Shown here in pieces: positions 51,912-64,000 of a stretch of 64,000 bases of DNA (the stretch's first letter is position 1; each line of letters starts with the position of its first letter). The position numbers and the translations under genes were made by a program. Below the pieces are notes generated by a model, which made no database searches, was not told where the DNA came from, and saw nothing but the letters and a program-made list of their open reading frames with translations. This stretch comes from Aldrovandia affinis (taxonomy: Eukaryota > Chordata > Actinopteri > Notacanthiformes > Halosauridae): contig JAINUG010000214.1 of NCBI GenBank assembly GCA_029706075.1, positions 124,001 to 188,000 on the forward strand. The letters run 5' to 3'.

Positions 51912-54240
51912 AATGTCTCCAACTATGACTGCAAGTATTGTCAAGATACCTCTCTCCCTCCTCTCTCATATGCACTCACTTGCATGATAACGCATGTGTT
52001 GTAAATGACCAAGGTGCAAAAATATATTTGTGCAAAAATATGTGTGCGTACAAGGATAGCTAGGCTACTCATTTCCGGATTGCATCATCCACTGTTGGCT
52101 TGTATTATTAAAGAGGACTGCGCAGTCCCTGACTTGTATGTAAAATATTTCCGATTTTGTGCATTATCCAGGCATTCCCCTGACATTTCAAGAAACTCTT
52201 CAGAGTTCCGTTTTTTAAAAAGAAGCATTTAGAAACTGCAGTTTGTGTCTAGAGCCATGTGTGAAATCTTTCATATATAATTCCATTTGAACCTCAGAAA
52301 ATATGTCCAATCTTAAAAGGTTGGGAACATATAATGTGGGATCAATGTGTCCTGTGATATTTTACTTTGCTGGCTTTTGCAGAAAGACAGCAACTTTGTA
52401 GGATGTAAATTATGTTTAAAATGTTGTGAAATAGTTAAATAGGCTCAAACAAAGGTAAAACAAAGGTCTTAGATGATACAAAGTGAATTCACAGATTTTT
52501 AAAATAAATATTTACAGACTTTGCCCTGATTGTTTGTTTGTGTCTGTGTGATTGTATGGGAAAGCTGCTCAGACACACTTATGAAAATATGTTTTTAAAA
52601 CACTTGGTATCAAATCCCAAAAGAGACGTGGGCCCGGAGGCAACATGCTCTATTTTTGGTTGGAGAAGAGCTCTCAGATGATTAATTTACGCTTAATTCA
52701 AAAGTAATGGGGAAACACTACCTGAGTGCTCAAAGCCCAGATTAACATGGCAATAAAATCTTATAATCTCTCCATGTGGTTCAATACTCAGTGTGTGTGT
52801 GCATGTGCGTGTGTGTTTGTGTGTGTGCTTATGCATGTGTGTGTGTGTGTGTGCGCACATGTGTATGTGTGTGCGTGTGTGTGTGTATTTGTGTGTATTT
52901 GTGTGTGTGCGTGTGTGTGTGCAAGCATGTGCAAGCGATTGAGGAGGGTAAAGGGGTCAAGTTAAATTCAGAAGGAGGAGGAACCACACGCGCATGAATA
53001 TAATATTTTATTGATTCTTCCGCTAGTCTGGAGACAATAAACACCTCGAATATTTATTATCTTGGCTGAGAGCCATATCCCAGTATTCAATGCAACGAAA
53101 TGCCCCCCCCCCCCCAAACAAAACCCCAACAACAACAGCACACAAATAATGACAGACAAGAGAGAGAGATAATAAGAATTAAAAATAGAAAAGGGAGGAG
53201 AGGATCAGCCGCATTCTATTCCTCACAGACTTGAGACAAAGTGAACCGCTGATGGGCCAAACATTTCAGCCTCTGCTGAAGGCCCCAAAGGGAACCGTTG
53301 TTGTGCTCATCTTTGCGCAATCGGCCCATTTCTTCCAAAGGAAATCTGCTTTCGTTTTGGAAACTGTCACACGCTGCAATATTATGACTATCAAGCAGCG
53401 CGTCTACACCATGTGACAGGGATATAAAGGCACGTTTTCCTTTATCTCAAACCTGTGTGTCACAACTTTTCCGTCTTTGTTCCCAAAAAAACCCTCCTCC
53501 TCCAAAAAAGAAGAAGCTTTATGCAAGTCAGGGAGCTCGATTCGGGAGCTGAACGAACACAAGAGGACACGTCTGATGAACGACCGGTATGAATCTAAGG
53601 CTTTATTGTATGGGGTTGTATTAGTGCCAATAACAGTGAAAAGCAAATGGCAAAAGTCAAAAGGTAAGTGTGCGCTGCTTTGTGACGTGTGTCCGATGTG
53701 CTCCATTGCATTGCTTTGCATCGTGTCTGAATTTGAGCCAATATTCTAAAACGGATGCAAAGAGGGGGGAAATGAATTCCACGTATTGGGTTGTGCCTTA
53801 ATGAACTCTGAGCATCAGCGAAGATTTGTGTTGTGGTGCATTTGCTGCCAGATTATCACTATATCTTCTGTCAATCACCTCTGTGGGGTGGGCACAAAGA
53901 CGATGCAAACTCTCCCCAAAAGTAGGCATTTTATGGTATGGAGTGGTTTACTCCCATAAAGTAAAGCACCCATGAATTAAGTCTTGTGAGATTTATTTTA
54001 ATTTGCACAACCCCCCCCACCCACAAAAAATGATTTACCATATGATTATTAGACAACAATTCATTGTGCCGTGCTGCAAGAAGTAGCTGATTGGTTGAGT
54101 GGAAACTGTGAAACTATTCTGTTGATTGGTTGTTGGGGAGGATACAAACATAAAGGCTTTTGCTGATGAGGAGAAATCTCACAGCGCCTGCATTTGGCAA
54201 CAAATTCATTCTGGATTTGCAACACAAGATGAAACCACTA
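51912..54240. other. PCDH8 upstream region, second part
   Basis: No gene recognised. A GT-rich microsatellite at 52788-52925 and a C-run at 53103-53115. The 105-residue minus-strand frame at 53404-53721 has no similarity I can name. Confidence 0.5.
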
Positions 54241-54252
54241 GGTCCTCAAGAA

Positions 54253-54775
54253 CATTACATTACATGCATTTAGCAGACGCTCCTATCCAGAGCGACTTAC
54301 ACAGTTTACATACAATCCATCCATACAGCTGGATATTTTACTGAAGCAATTCAGGTTAAGTACCTTTGCTCTACAGCAGGGGTGGGCAACGAGGGCCGTA
54401 TCAGTTCCTGGATTTCATGCCAACTTCTGTTCTTAATTATTTAATTAGCCCAATCATTTACATGATCTGACATTTTAGCGACATTTCTTGATAAGCCCAT
54501 GAATGACAGCTGAAGACTGTCCTTGTGTCCCTATATGAAATGTTTACTGTAATCTAATCTGAGAGTGAACCGGCATTAATGCGTACAGCTGTGTGAATTG
54601 AGCCAGGTTCATTGGTAGAAACCAAAGCCTGCATACACACCGGCCCTCCAGGACCGGAATTGCCCACCTCTGCTCTACAGGGTACAACAGCAGTGCCCCA
54701 CCTGGGAATCAAACCTGCAAACTTTTACTTTACAAGCCAAGTTGCCTAACTATTATTACTACACCACTTTTATAT
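54253..54775 (+). repeat. V-SINE-like retroposon interrupted by a hAT MITE
   Basis: Left part: acattacatgcatttagcag, acgctcctatccagagcgac and caattcaggttaagtacctt. Right part from 54673: ctctacagggtacaacagca and ccccacctgggaatcaaacc. The two halves are contiguous in intact copies of this common fish repeat; here a 296-bp insert separates them. Confidence 0.85.
54377..54672 (+). mobile_element. hAT (Charlie-like) MITE with perfect 8-bp target duplication
   Basis: Ends caggggtgggcaac and (inverse of right end) cagaggtgggcaattccgg. Flanked on both sides by ctctacag (54369-54376 and 54673-54680), which fits the hAT target preference nTnnnnAn. No coding capacity. Removing it and one duplication restores the host SINE. 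Confidence 0.93.
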
Positions 54776-54832
54776 GTAGTTTGATACTGGATCAACCATC
54801 AACCAGGACATGCAGAGTATCCATTGATACTC

Positions 54833-54985
54833 TGGTTCTCTGTGGCTCAGTTGGTAGAGCACAGCGTTGGCAACGCTTAGGTTGTGGGTTCAATCCCCAC
54901 TGGGGCCACATATACTGAAAATGTTTACATTCACTACTGTAAGTCGCTTTGGATAAAAGTGTCTGCTAAATGGCGTATATTATAC
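54833..54985 (+). repeat. tRNA-Ala-like SINE
   Basis: tctgtggctcagttggtaga (A-box), an anticodon-like loop ttggcaa, and ggttgtgggttcaatcccca (B-box) are followed by gtaagtcgctttggataaaa and gtgtctgctaaatggc, the standard fish SINE 3' block. The attached tail shows it is a SINE and not a functional tRNA gene. Confidence 0.85.
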
Positions 54986-54999
54986 TCTAGGGATGTGTG

Positions 55000-56760
55000 A
55001 TGTCAGAGTAGAGAAATCCATTCCAATATTCTAATGATTACCATGGACTGATGCATTATGGTAGATGAGTGCAAACCACTGGAAGAGGGGTGGAAACTGG
55101 TAAATTCTTCAGTTTTCCCAATAACCGAAAAGACCTCAAGGTTTGCGCATTTTTGTTTGGTTTTATTTACTTTATTATCTGCCAGCTGGTTTGTCAGCCA
55201 TTAAAGCCAACTCTCCATTAAAGCTCTATTCCCGTTTCAAACTGGGAAATCAATACAGCTGTTTAGGGAATTATACCCAGCAACGGTATTCCATTTGTAG
55301 CCAGTAAGAATAATATTTTAATTATTAACATTTAATGATTGACGCTTGAATTTCATTTCATTTACGGCAATGTGGAAAGGGTGGCCGTTTGAGAAAGCTA
55401 GAATGGCCATGCAGGCAGGCTACACCGCCGACTCGTACACTGTCTGCCGTTGTTTTATACTTTGCTTTTCAGATAACCACTCGTGTAATCATTTCAAGAA
55501 TGGACTACCATAGCTAAATAGAGGGTTCTGCATCTCTGTTTGTGGAGCCAGTTTACATCGACTCAGTTTCACGTCCACGACACACACCCGCACCCTTTCA
55601 AATGGCATACCAAACACAACACATTACCGCAACGCATTATATATCTATCACAAGATGCAGGGCTATTCCCCAGACCTGGTAAGCAGTGCTTGTCAGTTTG
55701 CAAACAAATCCCGTTACGGCTTTGGTTTGATTTGACCAGGACCAGTCCTGCCCTTTGTTAAAACTTTAACTTGTTACCAGGAAGAGCCAAGTAGATGAGA
55801 GGCACTGTGTTTGGAACTCGCTCCCTGAACACTGATTCAGGACCGACTAACTGTACCCAAACCCGTCAGGAAGATGGATTTGCATGTTTCTCTAAGAACT
55901 CATTCTGGAAACATGAGACCTGCCTTTGTGGATTCCGTCTGTAATCTCTGCAGGCCCCAGAGGAGTGATTGACAGACATGCCGACCAATTAGGAAAACAA
56001 AGTACAGGTAATTGACACATCTTACCTTTGTTTCGACAGTTAACTGTAGATCTTGTTCCCTTCTGTTTGCTGGGGTTTTTTCCAGCTATAATAGCCGTTT
56101 CCAGCTCCTAATGGGCTGTTAATTGAACTGTAGTCTGTAAAGGGGGCTACATTATGTGTATCTGATTGATTGATTGATTTATTGACAGACAGACAAGCTC
56201 ACATTGGAGTCAAAAAGGCTGCAAGTGTGGACATCTGGTTACTGAAACCTAACATCTGTCATTGGGGAAGTTTAACAAAGCTCAGCTGCATGTTGGGTTT
56301 ATCAAACAGAGAAATAATGGAAGCATGTAAATGCATGTTCTCAGTTACCTTAACTAATCTCGTGATTGGCTGGAAGAAAACTCAGTGTACGCAGATTGTT
56401 TTTGTGTGTGTCTGCGTGTGTGTGTGTTTGTGTGATTACACGTGTTTTTGTCTGTTTGTGTGTGTGTGTTAGCCTTTTTTCTGTTTGTGTTATAATACTT
56501 TAACTCTTAATACTCTTTAGATGCTGGTAAAATTTGAGAACACTCCTGCAGATCCCTGAGAATTTTCAAAGAAGCATGTGACTACAACTACAATCAGATG
56601 AGATAAGAATTGTATTCTGAACACTGGTGAAAATGAATGTTTTGTTGAAAATTGGCAGTAATCTGCAGGCATTTTGCAGGTATCAAAAGGGTTCAAGTAT
56701 TTCAAACATTTATTTGTCCCAGGTCTGCACTGTGTGTGCTGAAAGTTCAACAGGTACATT
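55000..56760. other. PCDH8 upstream region, third part
   Basis: No gene recognised. A GT-rich tract lies at 56400-56470. No repeat family recognised apart from that. Confidence 0.45.
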
Positions 56761-56769
56761 TATATTTAG

Positions 56770-57065
56770 ATTATTACTTGTACTCATTTAACCAGTACTC
56801 TTCTCCAGAGTGAGTTACAAAACAGCATGCAATAAAGGCTAGGTCAACCTCCAGTATAATAAAAAAAATAAAATAAAATAAAAAACTTAAATCGCAAAGT
56901 GCACCAATACGCAAGTCCTGGCAGAAGCAAACCCTGGACAATTCTCCTGGAAAGAGTTTCAGGTTGAAGGAGCCGAGGTGACGTTGGAAGAAATGGGGTT
57001 TCAGTCTGCGTGTAGAAAAAGATGGCCAGAATCTCTGACGTTCTGACAGCGAGAGGTATCCCCTT
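56770..57065 (+). repeat. Degenerate dispersed fish repeat
   Basis: agtactcttctccagagtga, a gagccgaggtgacgttggaa block and a ggggtttcagtctgcgtgta block occur in an order I recognise from common fish interspersed repeats. Family not assigned. Confidence 0.4.
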
Positions 57066-57069
57066 TGGT

Positions 57070-60000
57070 TAAAGTAATTGTTCTACATAAGTGCATTCTC
57101 CCCAAAATGAACCGTAACACAATTTAAATCATGACAACACTTGACTGCCAACAACAACAGCTTACACACAGGCCTAATACCTAAAAAATTGCTAAATCAA
57201 CATTTCAAAACGAGGGACATATGGACTGTGAAACTGAATGACCAAAATATCTTCATTGGGCTCAATCATGGGGCCTATGTCCCCATACAAGCAACCGCAA
57301 TATAATGGACATAGCATCAAAGCGCAGGCTGTGGAGAAAGGGCATTTTTGTGGCAGATGGCTTCACATCTCGTGTCTCATAACCTCCTGCAGATGTTTAA
57401 GACCATTTCAAGAGGGAGCAGAAAATCGGTAATATACCGTAACCGAATTGTCAACAGAGAGGACAATTAACCTCTTTTTATTGCGGCCGCTTACCGCGTC
57501 ACGTCACTTTTTGCCACTTAAGTTGTCAGTAATTGTGAGCGAGGATGAAAGGCCGCTCGAGCCCATGCGGTGTTATTGTAATGGCAGAGTTAAACACGTA
57601 TAGAATAAGGACACATTCTGTGGCAAAGTGGACAGTGATGTATTATGTCCTTTCAGCTATTCCACAACTCTGAGGCGATTGAAGGTGACCGACGAAATAT
57701 CCGAATATAGTCAACTGTATTAAGAACACATACATCGAAGTACGATAATGCGTAGCCTAGCCTACTAATGTGCAATATGTGGCCTAAATATTATCGCGCG
57801 GTCTTCAACAATAATGTAAAGACCGCGCGATGTAAAATGTAAAAAAACGTACATGTAAATGTAACAGCAATATTTGACATTTTGATTATTTGTAAGGTCT
57901 GTGGGGCTTCTCAAACCTCTTATACGTTTCTTAAAAGCCCGTCTCGCACCTCGAGATGTTTAAAGGCATGATCACGTATTACTTCCCATCAACGGTATGC
58001 CCTAATTATGTTACTCGTTGAGTTTTTGCGTTTTGAGTCGTAGCATTGGCTACTTCTAGGACAGATGCAATGCCTCCGGGCAGTTGAATTAAGCGTCGCC
58101 GCAAGAAGCAGGTGAGAATTTCGGTTTATAATGAGCCAAGACTAAATCGATAAAGACACTGTTATGTATGTCTCCCTTAGTTTGATTTAGATGAATGGTA
58201 TCGTGGTGTGCTCTCACTGCCAGAGGCCGGACAGTAGGTGGACACAGCACGAGGTTCATTGTTCCTAAATCATCCATAGCCAAAGCATGTGACTAAGAAA
58301 GTGACTCCACAACTCATTAGCTACTCTAACAAACTGACAGTTATTTACTGCCACGAGGCCGTCGATGTAGAGCTAGCCAACAGAGCATTTATATATACTT
58401 TTAAAAGCTTGGCTGTCCTCTGTGGTCCAACATCGTTAAGCGTTGAGTAGAATATCAATTGAATCCATGAATTGAGGACTTCTATATATTGCCAATATTC
58501 AGCGAACGAATGTATTAGCCTACATTATTTCTACTATGGTGGACATTTTAACGTTATTCTGAATCCTGCCACGCAGTTAACACGTAACGTCGAATGCCAC
58601 GAGGCTGAATTATAGCTTTTAAAGTTCATTAAAAGTTGCAGAGCAGTATAATTATTCACCATGATATCCGGATGCGATCAAACAACTGTAGAAGAGGTAG
58701 CAGTGGCTATGCAGTGGGTTAAATAGGCATTGGGTTAAATAGGCATTTAATACGTGGGCATATAGGCTAGGCCCATCGGCCCACATATAAATTAATATGG
58801 GCTATAATAAAGAATACTAGGCTAATACATTTTATTTATAACGCACTTTTAATTAAAAGTTAATCTCAAAGTGTTACGTGTGTATATAATAAAATCCAGA
58901 TCAAACATAATTGAAATATTGGAAAGTACATCAAATACAGGGGAAAAAACACAAAGTTCACAATGTGACATTACTCATAAAAGTATAAAACTAGAGAAAA
59001 GAAAATAGCATTTTCTTGCAAATTAAGCCATCGCATCTCTGAAATCTAACAGATGGGATTGGTAAACACCGTCATTATTTGGGGTTCTTCACCACGGGGG
59101 TTAAAGATGTGATAATTGCTCGCATTCTTCTGCTGAAGGCAATATGCCACCCAAGGCACGCGAGTTAGCGAGGAGTGGGTTGTTAAAAAGGATGGTGCAT
59201 TTTACAAAGAGGCAGAAGATTATGCAAATTGACCCTGAAAGACATCCCGGTAATACCTCATGCGGAGTAAATTTGCCACCTACGTGCTCACAGCCACAAA
59301 AGTGCAATCTGTTCATCAAATATGAGAGCGATATTTATTTTTCGGAGTCGGGGCACATGGCAACAGTGTTTATTCGTCAGACATAAATACTTTGACATTT
59401 TCAAACTCTGAACAGGAGGCCCACCATGCCTCTTATTTTATTATTGTTATTTTTTTGTTTTTTTAGCCAGCATCTTGTTTCTCTATACTCGTGAGTAGCA
59501 TGCTGCTTTCCCTTCGACTTAAAATTGTCGTTACGGAAGAAATTAAGTCCATATTACTTGACCACAAAGACTGGCCTACTTTATGTTTCGGTGGAAGAAT
59601 ATAAATTAGCCGAAAGTGATATTCTCAACGCCTGTCAGATTTTAATTAGGAAAGGCTGGTTCGCGATAAAAAACGAGGCTGTATCTTGGAATACGTTATT
59701 AGTATACCCTCTTTTTAAGTGAAGAAAGATTGCTCTTTATGTTAAAAATACATGAAATACATAATTTAGCCAAATGCCCACGAGCTTTGCAGTACATTGT
59801 GATACTCCGGCTCGCATTCAACGCCACATTTCTTCGTGTTTGATAGTTGCAGACCGTCTTCGGCCTGTATCTCTTAAATGTTTTTAAACGAAAATATTTC
59901 ATCCTACGCTGGTGTCTGTGGCTGCTTTATTAAACGTCCACTCGTCTAGTATATGGAAAGTAGCCCAGATAGCGTAGCACTCTAGGTTTTGCCGAGATTG

Positions 60001-62035
60001 TGTTCATATTGCATAGTAATAATGTAGAATCACAGAATCAATATGGGAAGAGTTTGCTTTTCCATTATAGCACTACTACTAGGATCTTTTATTGGTTGTT
60101 GTAAACACCAGTTACAGTTCAAAGTTGGCATACCAACTTAACGAAAAACAACAAAATTAACTTTCAGGAAAACACGGGGTTTCAAACATAAATTCCACAA
60201 AGATGGGCAAAAATCTTTATTACAACAAAGCATTCGAAATACCAGAATTGACAAAAAATATGCGCCAAAGGTATGGGGATCATTCTTCACACCCACACGA
60301 CCACAGCGGACGATACAAATACATTAGGCAATCATCGTTCGTACGAGGGGAAAAGGGACTATCACTCAGACAACATTTCCACAACTATACAATTAATTAA
60401 CGCAAGCAAAACTAGCTAGAACCGGACACTGTTCAGCGGCCGCAAGGGCCTCTGGGGCAGCAGGTTAACGCTACCACGGCTACCACCAGACAAAATGGCG
60501 GGCAGCTAGCATTACTGGTTAGGTTACTACAGTTAGGTTAGCTGCCCACCGTTACAATAATGTGTCTGCCTCGGGTAGAAACCAAACTTAAAAAATAAAC
60601 AAAACTGCATATCTTTAGGCGAACAGCATTAATATGTTTTCCTGCTTTTGGTAACAACTGCTTGAAGCTAAAGTGTGTCTATTGAAGTCCTTGCTCGAGT
60701 ATTGCATTCTCCAGATCTAATCTCGCCCCTAAAAAATTGCAATGTAGGGCCAGGTTATGGTTTTGGGTGTTGCTATGGGGTGCCGCCAGTTTCTGACACA
60801 AGAGTTTCCATTGGCTGTGCTCAACAACAGGAGGTTTGCCATTTCAGATTTGAGGCTTTGAGGTTCCTGTCGTGCTTGGGTCTATCGTGTACTGTCAATC
60901 ACCGGTATGAACCAATCAAAGACTTCGCTCTCCGTTGCATTCTCTCCCTCCATTGTAGAAATCCCTGGAGAGCCGTGTCGGCAAGGAGCAGCCAGAGTTT
61001 AGTGTGGTTCCTTGAGTAAGCAAGGGGTTAGGAAAATGACTGCTCGCTGGCATATTCAACAGGAAGTTGCCTTTATCAGCGGAGAGCAGAGTGGATGGCA
61101 GTCTGAGATCGTTAGTGTTCCTCTGTTCTGTTCTGCCTGTGAGGGAGAAGGCAGCGGGTTCCTGTGGCTGCCTGCAATTCTTTGTTCGTCGCTGTGACAG
61201 AACACCTGTTGAGCCTGTTGCAGAGAGATATGTGGATGGTTTTGAGGATGGCAGGCACTGGTTTTTGTTGTAGTTTTTATATTTTTTGCCTTGGCTGGAT
61301 ACAAACTACGCTGCGTTCCTCTGTATAATTGTGATGGATTGAGGGGGTCCATGCTAAGCCGTCCTCCAAATAAAACGTTGCGGAATTGTTCCGATAACCG
61401 CCGGAAACAGGGCCCCGTCTCTAGGGTGTATTGATTCTTATCAGATGGCAGGAAGGGAGCATTTGCATATCAATACAGGCAATTGAGTGCGTGTCCCGGG
61501 GAATGCTGAATGGCACGTTTGTAGTTTCCTTTTTGTGGTATTCTAGTTATTTTCCTCTTGCCATTATAAAAATCGAACCGAAAGTAATCGCCCACATTTA
61601 GTTCAATTTAGGAGCCGATAGTTGGCTTGAATAAGTGACAGCCTCTCTCTTCACACCTCAACATATACTGGATTTAGGCTCCCAGTAGGGTTGGGGTCAT
61701 TATTTGGTCTTTGTTGTCCTGAGCTGTAAAGAGTCGAGTCCATTCTTTAGGTATCAGGAAATGTTTCCCAAAAAACTCTGATGAAGATTAGACAAGTCAC
61801 CTGTGAGTGTTTGTATTTATTTAATAAACTCATGGATAATACGTAAGCTCCATCTTATCCTCCGTTGGCTCTGGATGTGGTGGGGGGGGGTATTATTATT
61901 TTTTGGATGGAAAGATATGCACATACTTGTCAAGGCATGCCCGTAGCTTTGTGCCGGTGCAAATGTAATACAGTAATAGGAGTAACACGTGTAAAAGAAC
62001 CCAAACCTGTCTCTACAACACCTAAACACTAACAC
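57070..62035. other. Gene-free region
   Basis: AT-rich, unique-looking. Short frames at 59144, 60203 and 60675 show no similarity, signal or splice structure that I can support. A short inverted repeat (gcgcggtcttcaacaataat / gtaaagaccgcgcgatg) lies at 57796-57831. Confidence 0.5.
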
Positions 62036-62044
62036 CTGATGTCC

Positions 62045-62175
62045 ACACTGACGGCAGAATGCGTTTCTTCACAGAGAGAGTACTTAAAGCGTGGAATAAT
62101 TTTGCAGGATTTGTAGTGGTGACTAAGACCCTGGAATCCTGTAAGACCGAACTCCACTCAGTGACAAATTGACTG
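62045..62175 (+). mobile_element. LINE reverse transcriptase C-terminal relic
   Basis: The plus frame MRFFTERVLKAWNNFAG then VTKTLESCKTELHSV resembles the extreme C-terminal region of CR1/L2-like LINE proteins, which have an F..R....WN.L pattern. Very short and degraded. Confidence 0.4.
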
Positions 62176-62179
62176 TGGG

Positions 62180-63420
62180 TTACAGGCAAATGGCCTGTTA
62201 TTATACTGATTTATTGTCCTTCCTGTTCTTCTTCTGTGGTGTCTAGGCAGAGTCCATCCTAAATAAGCCCTCTGGTGATGCTATTTTACACTTTGGCGGA
62301 CTTTCTGATCCACTAATTTGACGGGATGCCATCTATTCATCACTATTTTCGCTGACACAAATCCGAACACCTTTGCGCATTAACATTAATATTTAAATGG
62401 AAGCCAGACTATCAACGCAGAATTCTAGGACAGCAACCTGCCTTCAGCTGAACGCAGGCATTTAGCATCAATAGTTAATGCAAAAGAGTACCGATCTTTA
62501 ATATACGCCCCATCAAACCACATGTGCTCAGGAGCTACAGTTAGTATCACAGATTATCTGTCAGAGCCTGTACCCTGAGATGGCAAACTCATAACAAATT
62601 CATGTGGGGGGGGACCTTTGAAAGAACGACGGGTTGTTTCCTGCCTTTCCTCCACATTTGTTACCCCATTACATTTTTAAGGCCTGTGTGAGTACCGAGG
62701 CATTTCATCTGCATTCTATTTCTGAAGCTTATTTATATGCCCAGTTGTGGTTACGATGTGTGGCGTCAGCAAGAATTTTCAGACACCATTTCATTAGCAT
62801 TCCAAATAGGCATTCAAAAAAAAATCTGAGCTGGAATATGAGGGGGACACATTCCCCTGTTTGATGGTAATTGGTGACGTCGCTGATGGTTGTGAATGTC
62901 ACAATGTGAAATGTTGATTTCCTTTCCCTCGCTGGATTTCCTCGGAGCAGGAAGCCGCTTCCACTCCCGCTGGGACATGGAGAGCCCTGGTCTGTGTTTT
63001 TTCCGAATCTGTTTTGTTTTGTTGAAAAACGGGAGTCTCTCAATGCCAGCTCTCTCCTTCTGCGGTGACACGGAGTGTGCTGTCAGTCTGTGTGCAGTTC
63101 GTTTCCGAGGCCCGGGACACTTCTCACATTGAGCGGGAAAGCGAAAGCAAGGCTTTCTTTTTATTCAGTAGTAGTCAGGGCACGTGAAGGGGGTGAGGAG
63201 GAGGGAGACAAAGAGGAGGGGGGGGGGGGGGTATGGAGGACAGGCAGAAGAGAGCTTGGAGTGCACTTCAGTCCAGAAGAAAGCTGCAGCCCAAAAGTTT
63301 CTCCCCACATTTCCCCCCCGGATGAATGGGCTTTTCAGAGTAAAGAAACGGGAGAGAGGGAACACAAAGAGGCCCTCATCCATCAGGACTGAATAGTGAG
63401 AGAAAATCCTGTGACTGTGG
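62180..63420. other. Gene-free region at the window's right end
   Basis: No gene. Contains a G-run (63220-63231) and purine-rich stretches. Frames here are low complexity. Confidence 0.45.
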
Positions 63421-63465
63421 AGAGAGGGAGGGAGAGAGGGAGAGAGAGCGGTGTGTGTGTGTATG

Positions 63466-63511
<46 letters not shown>

Positions 63512-63745
63512 GAGAGGGTGTATGTGTGTATGTGTGTTTGTGAGAGAGAGGGTGTGTGCGTGTGTATGTGAGAGAGAAGTGTGTGTGTGTGTGTGTATGT
63601 ATGTGTGTGAGATAGATGGTGTGTGTGTGTGTGTGAGAGGGAGAGGGTGTTTGTCTGTCTATGTGGCATGTGCATGTGTGTGTATTATTGTATTTGTGTG
63701 TGTATGTGTGTGTGTGTGGGTGTGTGAGCGTTATTATGTGTGTTT
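63420..63745. repeat. Complex GA/GT microsatellite
   Basis: (GA)n-rich start followed by GT tracts interrupted by gagagag and tatg. The long frames on both strands (for example 63165-63812 minus) are HTHT/VCVC artefacts. Confidence 0.93.
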
Positions 63746-64000
63746 GAAGGGGGCGGGCAGTGGGGGGTGTCTGATTAGACTCTGGGCCAGTTCTGTTCAG
63801 GGTTTTTGCCACACAAACATCAATCCTCTTTCTTTTCCTCCCTCTGAAGCCTTTGAACTACAAGAGACAATTTCTTCCCCATAAGCTCCATTTTAGAAAT
63901 TCTATCAGAAATGCTCTAACAAAATGTGCTATTGAACATGTGAATTCAACCCACTTTTTCTTTTTGTTCAAAGGCAGATTTTTTGATCAGAAAAAATACA

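Noticed and set aside
53404..53749. Overlapping 90-105 residue frames on both strands
   Set aside because: No recognisable domain, signal, or splice and promoter context.
54840..54912. Functional tRNA-Ala gene
   Set aside because: A and B boxes and an anticodon-like GGC loop are present, but it continues into the standard SINE 3' block without a terminator directly after the acceptor stem.
63165..63884. 162-215 residue frames on both strands at the right end
   Set aside because: VCVC/HTHT translations of a GA/GT microsatellite.

Overview
This window is from a teleost fish nuclear genome. It has large introns, canonical GT/AG splice sites, many Tc1/mariner, hAT-like and Harbinger-like DNA transposons, tRNA-derived SINEs, long (GT)n tracts and tandem minisatellites. 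Three protein genes can be reconstructed exon by exon, in the order SUGT1 (+) > < CNMD (-) < PCDH8 (-). This is the gene order I know from human 13q14.3, so the block is conserved vertebrate synteny. The exact species cannot be read from the sequence.

0-16.6 kb holds the 3' half of SUGT1, an HSP90 co-chaperone. Five secure exons encode the CS domain and the SGS domain. A degenerate Tc1 end, SINEs, a (GT)~78 tract, a 35-bp minisatellite of about 34 copies, a Tc1 element with inverted debris, a 65-bp repeat and an array of 21-bp units carrying E-boxes lie in its introns. The TPR-encoding 5' part is outside the window.

17.8-35.9 kb holds CNMD (chondromodulin, LECT1) on the minus strand. Seven exons join in phase to a 526-residue protein with a type II membrane anchor, a BRICHOS domain, two closely spaced furin-type sites and the eight-cysteine C-terminal domain. 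One exon of 734 bp encodes a long acidic Thr/Ala/Glu-rich linker with an in-frame decapeptide repeat. The linker is far larger than in mammalian CNMD and is the most interesting protein feature here. CNMD introns carry a nested transposon cluster (20.4-25.2 kb), a Tc1 relic (27.9-29.4 kb) and an inverted duplication that includes the exon 5 splice donor.

36-44 kb is intergenic and repeat-rich: a LINE tail, SINEs, a duplicated segment, a 42-bp minisatellite and an inverted relative of the CNMD-intron transposon. 44.2-47.5 kb is PCDH8 (paraxial protocadherin), with three coding exons joining to 996 residues and a TATA box with an adjacent octamer upstream. From 47.7 kb to the end I see no gene. 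This AT-rich stretch has few transposons and lies 5' of PCDH8, where developmental enhancers could sit. It contains two hAT-type miniature elements, one of them inserted in a SINE with a perfect 8-bp target duplication.

No bacterial, viral, CRISPR or toxin system is visible. The unusual signals are tandem repeats touching splice acceptors, the expanded CNMD linker and the inverted splice-donor duplication.
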